Positions 31,505 through 42,128 of a stretch of 64,000 nucleotides of DNA are shown here, piece after piece (position 1 is the first letter of the stretch; the number at the start of each line of letters is the position of its first letter). The notes below the pieces were generated by a model that saw nothing but the letters and a program-made list of their open reading frames with translations, was not told where the DNA came from and did not search any database. This DNA comes from Cristatella mucedo (lineage: Eukaryota; Bryozoa; Phylactolaemata; Cristatellidae): assembly GCA_009760855.2 (NCBI GenBank), contig WPIO01000001.1, forward strand, positions 14,913,501 through 14,977,500, written 5' to 3'. The position numbers and the translations under genes were made by a program.

Positions 31505-32705
31505 GTTGCGATTCGAACTAAGCCAGGGTTTAACTTGTCAAACCGACGCATACAAATAGCGAATAACGAAGGCTGTAATCACCGTACTGTTATTTTCTGG
31601 GGAATCCCTCGAGGGTCCGTCATCTGTCCTTTGCTGTTCTCGATTTATGCTCAACCTCTGGAGAAAGTGATTAAGGCGCATGGAATAGGATATCATTTTA
31701 ACGTTGAGGACACTCCACTGCATTTGTCATTCAAACCGTACGAGTCTGCTGCAGCAACTGAACTGAATGCTTACCTTGCCGACATTCAATCGTGGATGTT
31801 GGAAAATTTCTTGAACCTAAATGACAAGGAAACTGAACTGCTGCTCATAGGACACCGTAAGCGTGTGGCTCGAAATTAAGGTGTCGTTTTCGGCAACTGC
31901 CTATATTTTTTAAAGCTTTCAGAAGACTGCTTCTGCAGCTAGCCATCACGTCCGATCCTTATCTAAGATTGGGAGCTGTCTTCCACGGTGGCTTGCAAAG
32001 AATTTAACTAGCTCCTTAGATCTGTCTTGGCTCAATTATTGTAATTCCCTTTTGGCTGGGCTACCGAAAAAAGCAACAATACCACTGCAGATGGTAATGA
32101 ATATGGCTGCAAGGCTAGTTTTCAAGTCCCAGAGGTTTGACCACGTGCCTCCTTTGCTAAAAGAGCTAGGATGGCTGCCGGTTGATCAACGGATACAGAG
32201 CCAAGTTCTTACGCTGACCCACAAGGCCCACCACGGCTTGGCTCCTCATACCTAGCTGACCTGCTGCACCAGTTCCAGCCTCCTCGTGCCTTCAGGTCCT
32301 GTGTGGACGATCACTTAGTTATTCTATTCCTCCGCTAAGAACCTCGGAGAACGCAGTTTAAAGATAAAGAACCTCGACGGAAGTTTTAGCTCTGCAGGCC
32401 CGAGACTGTGGAACTTGCTTGCACGATTATTACACAACGACAACTGCTCTCCTGCTGCCGACTATGGCTAATCCTTTTCAGTGGTCCTGAGCTGCTACTT
32501 TCACGCTACTTGCTACCTCAACTGCTCTGCTTACTCTGATATACTTCCCACTTTCTCTTTTCAGCGTGAGATTAAGTCTGTTGGCTACCGAATGCATACC
32601 GAAACCCGCATGAGCGGTGAGTGCACTATGCAAAACTCTCCTGCATTACAGCCACATAGTCTTTGTGACTTTGTAGAGTTACAGACGGAGATGCATTAAT
32701 TAATT
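31505..32705 (+). mobile_element. LINE-B copy (second L2/CR1-like family)
   Basis: RT from the SNRRIQIA segment through IPRGSVICPLLFSIYAQPLE and LNAYLADIQSWMLENFLNLN. The C-terminal part follows (RFDHVPPLLKELGWLPVDQR and AGPRLWN), then a 3'UTR and an end reading GAGTTACAGACGGAGATGCA. The catalytic YADD is replaced by NVED (31,700-31,711), and there are frame breaks. The 3' end differs from LINE-A and lacks ATT repeats. Confidence 0.8.
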
Positions 32706-33074
32706 ATCATTGAAGTTGTCTTTAGTCACATCGTGAATTGTTTTCTTAATCAATGACACACAGGAAGAGTAGCGACTGAGCACGTCACTTAAAATAAACA
32801 ATTGCGATGGTCTTTCAGTAGAGCTGGTCGTCTGTCTCTAGCAATTGCTGTAGTTTTCTTTTCTGGACCGCTGTTTTCATTACTCTTCAATATCAACAAC
32901 AAATTACCACTTTAAAGTGAACTATGCACCAAAATGCTGCTGAATTTTTTACTTTATCCAATCCGGATGGTGTTGATTTTTTATTTTACTTAACACTTTT
33001 CAGTTTCGCATTTTGATGTGAGTTTTGTAGTGTGGGTATTGCAATGATTTATCTGAATGAACAGCTTACTGGCA

Positions 33075-33310
33075 ATAATAATAATAATAACGCACTTGAT
33101 AAAGCGCCCTCAGAGAACTCAAATCTCTCTCTCTCTAGGCACTTTACATTTGCTGCAAAGGAAACACTATCAAATGGTTAGTAATAGCATGCTCAATGAA
33201 CAAGAATAACATGGTTAGAGGTGACATGCACAGGGTCAGCACACATAAACACTTCTGGACTGTGTGACATGCACAGGGTCAGCACACATAAACACTTCTG
33301 GACTGCTTTT
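33075..33310 (-). mobile_element. LINE-A 3'UTR and tail, antisense
   Basis: Starts with AATAATAATAATAACGC, then the reverse complement of the 3' signature and 3'UTR. It contains a perfect 43-bp tandem duplication (33,221-33,263 and 33,264-33,306). Confidence 0.8.
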
Positions 33311-33927
33311 CTATCCTTTCACGAAACACTACTACGAAATTTCATAATACTTAAAGCGTCATAAGAGCACACCAAAACGTTACAATACTAAGCAGCATTT
33401 AAGACAGTTGTTGAATTAACATTAGCCATCCTCCATGAGATTGTTGATCGGTATCGCCACATTAACGTAAAAATATTGGAATGCTATCTTTAAAAAGCGA
33501 TGCAATTGGAGCCTACATTTTAAGTTGGATTGTCCAATAGGGCGAAGCTATTCATGGCGACAAGATCCCCGAGATCCATCACTGGGTTTTACATCACAAG
33601 CCTTTAAACTCACACGTGCTGCTCATGCGGCTTAAGCACGTATCTGCCTATTGCGTATCTGTTAGAGGTGTCGGCCACTTGAGTGTATCTTTTCGATCTT
33701 AAAAGTTTGATCACCTAGCTCTGCCAACTTGACCTTCCTATGGTGGTGGTAGACTTCAGTGCGAGTTTAGTTGCACAAGATAATATGCTCATATCGTTTC
33801 TAGAGAGCGTGGTCAACAGAAACACTTATCCGGTAAGCAAAGGTACAATGACGCGGATAAAGCAACGCTAAATATACAGTTTGGAGAATCCACTGGATAA
33901 ATCCCTGGGCTATTTAAATTAAATACT
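33311..33927. other. Intergenic, nothing recognised
   Basis: No gene or repeat family seen. Confidence 0.4.
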
Positions 33928-34093
33928 AGCTGATTTCACAGCCTCTTTTTATAGCGACAGAAGAGTCTTTAAGGCTATCACCACCGCTTGCAGTGGGGAT
34001 AAAGGATTGCCCACGTAAGGATTAGAACTCGGGACATCGGAACCGAAGTCGTTAAAAGCAACCGCCTTACCTAGTGCGCCATCACGGCTCACC
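33928..34093 (-). mobile_element. SINE-A copy, antisense
   Basis: Reverse complement of the full SINE-A from GAGCCGTGATGGCGCACTAG to the TGAAATCAGC end, including the tRNA-like boxes. Confidence 0.8.
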
Positions 34094-36980
34094 ATTTTAG
34101 CGTAAACGTGTGCAAGACGACAGCCACGTTGCTGACCGAAATGGACTTTTTTTATTCGGGAGCACACAAGTGGCAGCTTGTTGTTTTGGTAGCACTGGTC
34201 GTTGGCGGATCCTATTATATTTAATAGCTTCAGATTACTCCATCGCCAGCCAGAGTGAAACTGAAAATTTTAAAACAAGTATGAGCGAAACAGGATCGAA
34301 AATGTGCTGGAAGAGCTAAAAGCGTTATTTGCACCACTCGGCATGCGGTCTTTAGTTCATTTCTAAATTCTAGTGGTCATTCCGCTGCTGTTTTTTCTAT
34401 TCATCCCAGCCTTCGTAGACCGGAAGTACTGTTGGCTCTGCACACCTGCAGAAGTGACCGTGAGTTACTTACGGTTAAACTACAGCAGCACATATTCAAG
34501 TGCTCGGCTGGCTGACGTTGTAGTCTGAATTATTGTCGCGAATGGCACAGAACGCTAGCCGACGAGCAACACCTCCAGTTTATTCCACCTCCACACGGAG
34601 CAGGGCGAAGCACAACTCTCCTCGCCCCTCTCGCCCACCGGAGTCCCATGACTCCCTTGTCAAAACAAACACTAATAGCACGTCCGGGCTGCTTACCGCA
34701 TCGGGTGTCGCAGTCGACTCGTACAGCGATCAGGGGCAGTGTCATCAATTAAATAAAACCACAGACGTCACAAAAATTTGCAGTCTATAAAAATTTACTG
34801 CTTGTTTTGCGTCTTTAGATTCCATTCGAGAGTGGTTACTTACTTTTATTGAATCTAGCGGCCTTCTGTACTATTGGTCTCTTTACTCTTCGCTATTCCA
34901 GAGGGCGTGATTGACCAACGAACACGCTGAAATTTTGTTACGCTGATAGCTTGAGGGTGATGTTCGTGCTTCGCTGCTGCTAAAACATGTCACCCACTCC
35001 CGAATAGAGGTTTGCACGGGTGCGAAATAAATAAATCGCCCGGCCTAGATTGTTTCCGACGGTATTCCACTTATCGTAATCTAGGCTTGTGATTTTGTTT
35101 GTGTGCACTAGATCGAGATACAAAGCATCAATGGGGGATTTCACTGAACTTTATTCGCAGGCAGACCATGTCACTGCTGTGGTTTGGTTCGCACAGCAGA
35201 GAGCCAGCTGATGAACAACGCCGGCAGTTTATTGCACTACGCACGGAGCCCAAGGACGCACGGCTCCCTTCGCCCCCTTCCGCCTCTCGACTATTCTCTT
35301 CTCGACTGCTGCTGTCCCCTCGTCGACCCCGATGAATCATCTAAGAGGACCACAACTGTGAACCGGCCGACCCTGATAGTGAATCCGCCATCTGTTCACC
35401 AGTGGGTTACCAGCCTGTCCACGCCACATCAAAGGCGGACCACAGCTGTGCACAGCCCCCTCCCTGCGATGCTCCTAACAGGCGGCTTATCACAGGAGCC
35501 TGCATACAATCGAACTACAACTGCATGTCCAGAGCGTTATAATTATCACGCTCTTCGAAAGCTCTTATGAAGACAAACTCGGACCTGGTTCTATGTATAG
35601 CACACTCTTAAACGGGAAAAGTCGACCCCTGTACTTAGGCAACCTGTGTCGATGGCTGGGACGCGATCTTCGAAAACCGAGGACCCGAACAGCAGAGCGA
35701 TCGACTAGTGGCTTCTATTTAAGGTGCATATTGGCCTCAGCAGAAAGCCCTGATCGCCGCAAAAAATTCCTTACTGAAAGAGACTTCCGTTTATACCTCC
35801 CTGTGAGAGAACATGACTCCTGCAGCCTGCGAGCACTGGGCGGAGACCCTACGAGAGTTCTGATGAGCCTATGCAGCCGCAGGCTCACGAGTGGTGGACG
35901 GCAGACGACGACTCCGCAGACGACTCGGCAGTCAGGCATCTGTTAGGACATCCATCTACCAAAAACTACCGCCAGCTTTCGGGCGGGTTCGGAACGAACA
36001 AAGGCCCAACAGTACGAAAACGACGTATGCACGGAACATAGGGGCTGCCGAAGGAGTACAGCGGGAGGGAGGGCTCGATCCCTCGACGCGGGCAGCCGTC
36101 TAGAATGTATAGACTTGGCACGGCCGGCTTGATTTGGAATAAAGTGCTTGGTGTTGGAGCTAGCAGGCTTGTTGCTCGGACGCGCTACCCAGCTCGACGA
36201 CAGGTCGTGCGGAGAGTTGTCACACTCCCACATGGAGATAGGAAGACAAAGCATTCCTCATTTCACATCTTCTTAGTTAACTGTACACTTGTAGCGTAGC
36301 TCCAGTCTGGCTAAATTTTACGGCACAAAATAATTGCTCGGCTGAAAAAATACCTTGTCCTCGAGAGCAGTGAGTGAAAGAATGCGGTAGTTGTGATAGA
36401 ATCATGAGGACGGTGTAGCACGAGCGGGAGGCTCAAGAGCCAACCGAGGCATTCGTCAGCCTGCAATCCGAACGAGCGGCTACTCGATGCCGGCTGGCCT
36501 TCCAACCGTAGCCCCAACTCAGTCCATGAGCATTGTTTTGAACCTCCCTTTTGGTATTCGAGCTAGACAGGAATGCTCATCGGTTGTCGAGTAACGGTAG
36601 TAATTTCTTGCAGTAGCGATCCAGGGTGTCAGGCCCAATACCAATTAACTCTCACCCTTCTGTCTCGGCTGCTAATTTAAGAATAAGGCGACGCTTACCC
36701 CAAAATCGCTGCTTCCGCCACCGGCACCCGTCCGACAGTTACTGGAATCGCTTCTGTTAGAAAGATCGAGGGAGGTGGGTGAGCACTAACGCCAGAGATT
36801 GACGGTCAAGGAAAAACAGCGAGAGGCAGCGTCAGAAGAAGAATTCGATGGGCGGGGCCGAATGAGTTCATATAGCGCCAGGAGCTCGCATTTTGTGTCT
36901 GTGTATGTGCACACTCGGTCCCGGCCAGGGATTTGGAGCTGTGAGGTGGTAATTGGTGGCTGAATCCGATCCACAGCCAG
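34094..36980. other. GC-rich intergenic stretch, LTR-like traces only
   Basis: 2.9 kb of GC-rich sequence with several overlapping open frames on both strands (34,533-36,300). None shows a family motif, and high GC explains their length. A 47-bp block at 35,131-35,177 recurs at 37,740-37,786; on the minus strand it holds AATAAAG followed by TCAGT, like an LTR polyadenylation region. Confidence 0.35.
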
Positions 36981-36982
36981 TG

Positions 36983-37359
36983 TGGGGGGGGGGGGTTCAC
37001 CTTGACCGGAATGCAGCACTGGCTGACTCAGGACACAGTGGCTATTTTCGGAGCTGCAGATCACTGCTGATTCGCTGAATGCCTAGGCCAATTGGCCTCA
37101 GCCAAGCATACATTAGCTATGGCTGATCGGGCATGCTCCTTAAGAGAAGCCAAAAGTATTTAGATTCGTATGCATGATGGCTTGCTCAGCCAATAGTAAT
37201 CATTTAAGGCTACTCTACTTTGAACCCGTCTATCGCTTATTCTTTGTCCGTATTTGCTACAGTCCACGCTCTGTTTTTCGGCTGCATTAGTAAACACCGT
37301 AATTTTCTCGACCGTTCACTAATGAATGGCTTCACGACAGCACTGAGTCTCGCAGTATT
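36983..37359 (+). repeat. LTR-like repeat C, copy 1
   Basis: Matches 39,208-39,776 in direct orientation over TTCACCTTGACC, GCATGATGGCTTGCTCAGCC, CTCGACC.TT.ACT and GGCTTCACG.CAGCACTG. It begins TGTG, ends CTCGCA and contains a poly-G run (36,984-36,995). The TG...CA ends suggest an LTR. Confidence 0.6.
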
Positions 37360-39207
37360 TAGGGTTACATGCCTCCGGCGAAGAGGCGGAAGGGGAATGT
37401 TTTCGTTTAGTGAAACAGCCCTCAGTTTACCTACCTTCGAGTAAGGTAAAAGAGGAAGCCTATCCCGGTCAGAAATTAGGGTCCGGTGAAGCGACGATCG
37501 TTGCATAAGGGTTTTCTGCAGAGACCACTGCATGCATGAGTCTGTAACGCCGAAGGTTCGGTGGAGTAGGCGTAACCTGCTGCTTACCGAGCAGCATACA
37601 CTACTGCCTAAGGCAGTTCAGTGCACGCCTACGGGCCATAAACAGGCCTCCACGAAACAAGCATTTCTGGCGCTGACCTACTTATCCTTACAAAGGGGGT
37701 AGTGAGTTCACGGCGTGAATTGGAAAGCGAGGCACGCGAATAGGGGATTTTACTGAGCTTTATTTGCAAGCGAACAATGTCACTGCGCGTCTGGCACAGC
37801 TTTATCCTCCACATTCATCGCAGGCTCACAACAGCACAAGCACACTTGCGGAGGAAACATGTCCCCCCCCCCCCCCCCCCGCACTTAGGCTACCTACGTC
37901 TATTGTGCGGAACGACCCAAATAGGATGAGGAGCCCGAACCGGAGCCTCGACCCTGACCAAAAAACTAGGGCTCCGCTTCCACCTTAACAGCAGAAATAC
38001 CTCACACACTACACCAAGCACTCTTGGCGAGAAGTCGTGCGCGCGCACGCACAAAACACAGAAGAAACACAAAAATGTGAGCTCGAGCGCGGTAAGACCG
38101 TATTCGGTGGCGTCCGCCTAATCCTCCTGGCGCTGTCTCGTCCTGTTCCTCAATCGCCGGCGAACAGCCTGCCCTCCTCCCTCACTTTCAGAAAAGCGAG
38201 TACGGCAACTACCGGCAACGGCGTCGAGACGGAGCCGAAGACGAAGAAGGAATCCCCAGCGAGCGTCGCCCTATCGTTATATAACTAGCCGGGAGAATGG
38301 GGTTGACATGCCAGCCAATATCAATCAGGTTGACATGCCAGCCAATATCAATCAGCGACCTCTGCGTCCCATTGCTCGCAGCTCGAGAACGCAGGTGCTT
38401 TTCACCCACTTCTTTTGTTGTCACGGAAACCGTCAAGCAACTCTATAACGGCTGGCGGCGACAGCTACCTTGGGCAAGCGGTGCTCTATTCTTAAATTGC
38501 TAGCCGGGACTATAGGGCTGACAGGAAAGCCGATATAAATCACCTCGCGGTCTTCTGCGATGGCTGCGTCCTCTTGCTCGAGGCTCTATGACAGAGGTGT
38601 TTCCTGCTGAGAAGTTCTTATGCACTTTAAAACTGAGTCAGACTGGTGGTGTGCTATAAGTCGATGTTGATAGTCACGTGGTTTCTCGCTCGGGCCCCCT
38701 GTTTATGTGGGTCACGCCCCAGCACAGGCGCAGATGACCTAAGTTAGGGGAGGCATTTCCTCCGTAGGAGTGCTTGTCTCAGCAAGAGCTTTCGAGGAGC
38801 GTGACGATATGCCCGAACTAGACGTGCAGCGTTAGCGCCGGCCAATAAAGTTCGGTAAAATACCCAATTGGTGATTTGTGACACGATCCAGCAGCATACG
38901 CCAACGCACACATGATCCTCAGTACTGATAGGTAAGATCACGCTTGAGGCGCTCTAGACGGGCGACCCACTTATTGTTCACTTGTGCCTGACCCTCCACT
39001 CGTGAGTCGGCCACGCGCTTTAGCAGCGATGAAGCGTACTCATCGTCGTCTCTTCGACGGCGTTCGGCGTTTTACACTAGATTATGTAATGTCATACAGA
39101 GTTAAATCCCTATCTGGATAGCGCTTGAACACACACACACACACACACATACACACACACTCGCACATACACATAAGCATTCGCATGTTGACTGAATTCG
39201 CTTAGCA
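37360..39207. other. Between the two repeat-C copies
   Basis: GC-rich, no RT, integrase or gag recognised. It contains an 18-base C run (37,863-37,880), a duplicated TATA-containing segment (38,285-38,600) and a (CA)n microsatellite (about 39,130-39,161). Confidence 0.4.
38285..38600. repeat. Direct repeat with nested 27-bp doublet
   Basis: CTAGCCGGGA...GGG.TGACA...GCC.ATAT.AATCA at 38,285 recurs at 38,500. In the first unit the 27-bp GTTGACATGCCAGCCAATAT... segment is itself doubled (38,302-38,355). The second unit contains ATATAAAT, a TATA-like box. Confidence 0.7.
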
Positions 39208-39776
39208 GCCGTTGTGCCGGACGATTTCACCTTGACCTGCAGTGCATCACTGACTGACTAAGGACACCGGCTATTTTTGGAGCTGCTGACCACAGCTGAT
39301 TGGCTGCACCTAAGCCAATAATAATAATAATAATAATAATAATCCACTTGATAAAGCGCCCTCAGAGAACTCAATCGCTCTCTAGGCGCTTTACATTTGT
39401 TGCAAAGGGAAATGTAATTGAATGGTGAGTAATATCATGCTTGATAAACAAACAAAAATGAATAACATAGTTAGGGGTGACATGCACAGGGTCAGCATGC
39501 AATAGACCCCTGCTAAGGCCATACCAGCTGCGGCTGATCAGGGCTGATCAGAGCGTGATCAGGAAGAGGAGCCAGTAGTCTTAAGATTAGTATGCATGAT
39601 GGCTTGCTCAGCCAATAGTAATCATTAAGGACTGCTATATATTAGACCGGTTGGTTGCTTGTTCTTTGTCCATATTTGAATATGGCCCACGTTCTGTTTG
39701 TCGGCTGCGTTAATAAACTACCGTAGTTTTCTCGACCATTTACTGGTGAATGGCTTCACGGCAGCACTGCGTCTCA
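39208..39776 (+). repeat. LTR-like repeat C, copy 2, with LINE-A insertion
   Basis: Same repeat as 36,983-37,359, ending CTCACA. It contains GTTAATAAACTACC, a polyadenylation-like signal. It is split by an antisense LINE-A tail at 39,320-39,508. Confidence 0.6.
39320..39508 (-). mobile_element. LINE-A 3'UTR and tail, antisense, nested
   Basis: AATAATAATAATAATAATCC, then AAAGCGCCCTCAGAGAACTC and 3'UTR to CATGCACAGGGTCAGCATGC. Inserted into repeat C copy 2. Confidence 0.85.
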
Positions 39777-40827
39777 CAACACGCACACGCACTCGCATAC
39801 TCTCGCACCCATTCGCGAACGGACGCACGCTTACAAAACATGAGCCACTGGTGCTATGCGAACGCATTCGGCCGAATTCTTCTCTCGATGCTGCCTCTGC
39901 CTCTTCAGCGAACGTTCTGTGCCTGATGTGAGGGTCCGTTATTGTACTGTAGTGGCTCCGGCAGTGGCAGCTCCAGTAGTGTCTCACGGAGACACAGCGC
40001 GGACATTAGTGCCGAGCAATACACTATCTTAACTTCTCTCAAGTGTACATATATGGGAGCTCGATGAATCACCGTAGCTACGTCGGGAATATAGCGTACA
40101 TTAGAGCCTTGACGCTGAGCTGAGTCTATGGCTTAACTATTGGCCACAGGTGAGGAGTAGGCTTCGCTGTTTCAATGGCGCAACTATTGGTCGCAGGTGA
40201 GGCATTCATTGGTGACCGGGCGCTGCGCTAATTCCAACAGCAGAAACCAGCAGGCGCACAAAACGCCGCCCGCCTCCCTCGTATTAACCGAAGCGAAGAA
40301 AGTGTAACCACACAGACACTCGTTCCCCGGTTCTCTAACAGTGGACGGTGTAGTGCAGCACTGCAGCGAGGTTAAAATACAAGCGTCCACAACTGGGTGC
40401 CAAAAACAGTAGTATATTGTTGGCCTGTTAGTAATGGTTACGCGCCGGTGCAAGCGCTTTACGCGGCGCGCACCGGACCGACGGAGTTATCTGCGAGAAC
40501 TCCCGAAGCCCGAGTATAATCAACTACCCTATGCGTTTACGTGGCGCTCACCGGACCGACGGAGTTAACTGCGTGAGAACTCCCGAAGCCCGATTACAAT
40601 AAGCTACCCTACGCCTGCATCGCTAGCGATGTTCCCGACCCAGGAGGAGGACTGCTACAGCACCCCGAGAAATGAGCAGCTAACTGAGTAGCCGAAGGAA
40701 CACAACTGCGCAGTCCAAGTTGCATTTAGCTGTTCGTCGCCGTAGGTTCGACTCTCATGCTCTCGAGGCGTAGTCTCCCATCAACTACAGAAGCTGCAGC
40801 CCCCGAGCTCTGTCAGTCGTCTCGTTT

Positions 40828-40871
<44 letters not shown>

Positions 40872-41344
40872 CTCTTTACCTTGAGCGTAGCTGCTACTTT
40901 GTCGGACCCCCGCTCTTGGCGTCCGTCCTCAGGCCTATTCCCTTTCGCCTGTTATTTATTAGATAGCTCCCGCGCCAGCTTGCCATCCTTTCGTTCATTG
41001 TTTAATGGACTACAGTAGTCGGTCCACATCCTGACTGCTCTTTGTCTGACCAAAGCTCCATTTTAACCTGAGCGGATCTCGCTGTCAGACTGACAACTCA
41101 CTCCGCTTCCGGTTAACTAATGCGTCCCTACCCAATTCTATTTGGCTTGTCCGCCCGCCACGGGTAGCTCTAGGTGCCCTAGTCAGACCCAGTAAGGCAA
41201 GGGCTAGTACGGCGGCTAACCTGAAAGCTGCTCCAGTGCAAAAGCAACAGGCGGATGGGGGCGGCCTTGTGCAAGCGTTGTCTGGGTCTTACGATCTTAA
41301 ATTGATAGCTCGGACAAAAGGTAAGGAACACTCACATTAAAATC
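39777..41344. other. GC-rich intergenic stretch
   Basis: No gene seen. Contains a two-unit tandem repeat of about 79 bp (40,454-40,613; shared CACCGGACCGACGGAGTTA and GAACTCCCGAAGCCCGA) and a (CT)n run (about 40,829-40,867). Confidence 0.45.
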
Positions 41345-41452
41345 GATCGTGCTTCCTTTGCAGCAAATGTCAAGTGCCCAGAAAGAGATTCCGAGAGCGC
41401 TATATCAAATGCATTACTATTGTTGTTATCATTATTACAATTTTGCGTTTGC
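41345..41452 (+). mobile_element. LINE-A tail fragment
   Basis: GCTTCCTTTGCAGCAAATGT ... GCGCTATATCAAATGCATTA tail. Confidence 0.75.
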
Positions 41453-42011
41453 AGAGTACCTCATGCAGTAAGACGGAACTCAAGCGTCGCCATTACGGTG
41501 ATGCACTCAGGCCAGCGTCCCGCGACCTAATGCCCTGGCTTGCTCTGTCGCCTTCCCGTGAATCCCCCCACCAAGGTAAATCCCTGAACCAGCGCCACAG
41601 CCTTCGCATGCCACACCACTCAACGCCGAGCCGGCTGGCTGCATGAAATATCTTCAAGGAGCGGCACAGGCAGTCCACTCTCATAGAGGGTAGGCCCATA
41701 CCCGGGTAGAGAGCCGCTCCGTTAGTGAAACCGCGAAACGATACGGAAAAGCATGAGTGTTTTGGGCTTGGCACTCGGACCACCTAGGTACAGAATTATT
41801 TTTTACTTGCTTATTAGTTATATAATTAGCGAGATATTTCAATTATAATCTAGTCCATCTTGTACGTTATACACTTCAGTTGTACAGTCTAATATTTCAT
41901 TACAGTGGCGGCAAGCCGGTTATCCATGGCCATAGATACTAGCCGCAGACAGTCGTCGGTCAGCCAGGAACAAGTCAAGGTCACTGATAATCTCCCCCTC
42001 GCTACTCTGCG

Positions 42012-42017
42012 ACTTCC
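42012..42017 (+). promoter_or_regulatory. Candidate ETS/NRF-2-type site in MRPL54 5' region
   Basis: ACTTCCG core, 12 bases before the ATG. ETS-type (GABP/NRF-2) sites are frequent at promoters of mitochondrial ribosomal protein genes. The site is short and the transcription start is unknown. Confidence 0.3.
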
Positions 42018-42028
42018 GTTAAGTAGTT

Positions 42029-42128
42029 ATGGCTTCTAGCTTGCTTTCTCGAGCCTTGCTGCTGGTCTCGCCAGGCCTTTCGCGCAGCCTTCATCGGTGT
42101 CCATTAGTATATGCTGCCAAAAAGAGTG
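42029..42128 (+). CDS. MRPL54: MRPL54 exon 1, mitochondrial targeting peptide
   Basis: MASSLLSRALLLVSPGLSRS start with further basic residues, and no acidic residue through the exon. ATG context is GTTATGG with G at +4. The donor gtatgt starts at 42129. An in-frame TAA nine bases upstream rules out a longer N-terminus in this exon. Confidence 0.9.

Noticed and set aside
34533-36300. Several overlapping open frames on both strands
   Set aside because: High GC lowers stop frequency; frames overlap each other, have no motif, and no splice chain links them.
37863-37880. C18 run, and G runs at 36,984 and 52,622, as quadruplex regulators
   Set aside because: Homopolymers without spaced G tracts; length may also be affected by assembly error.
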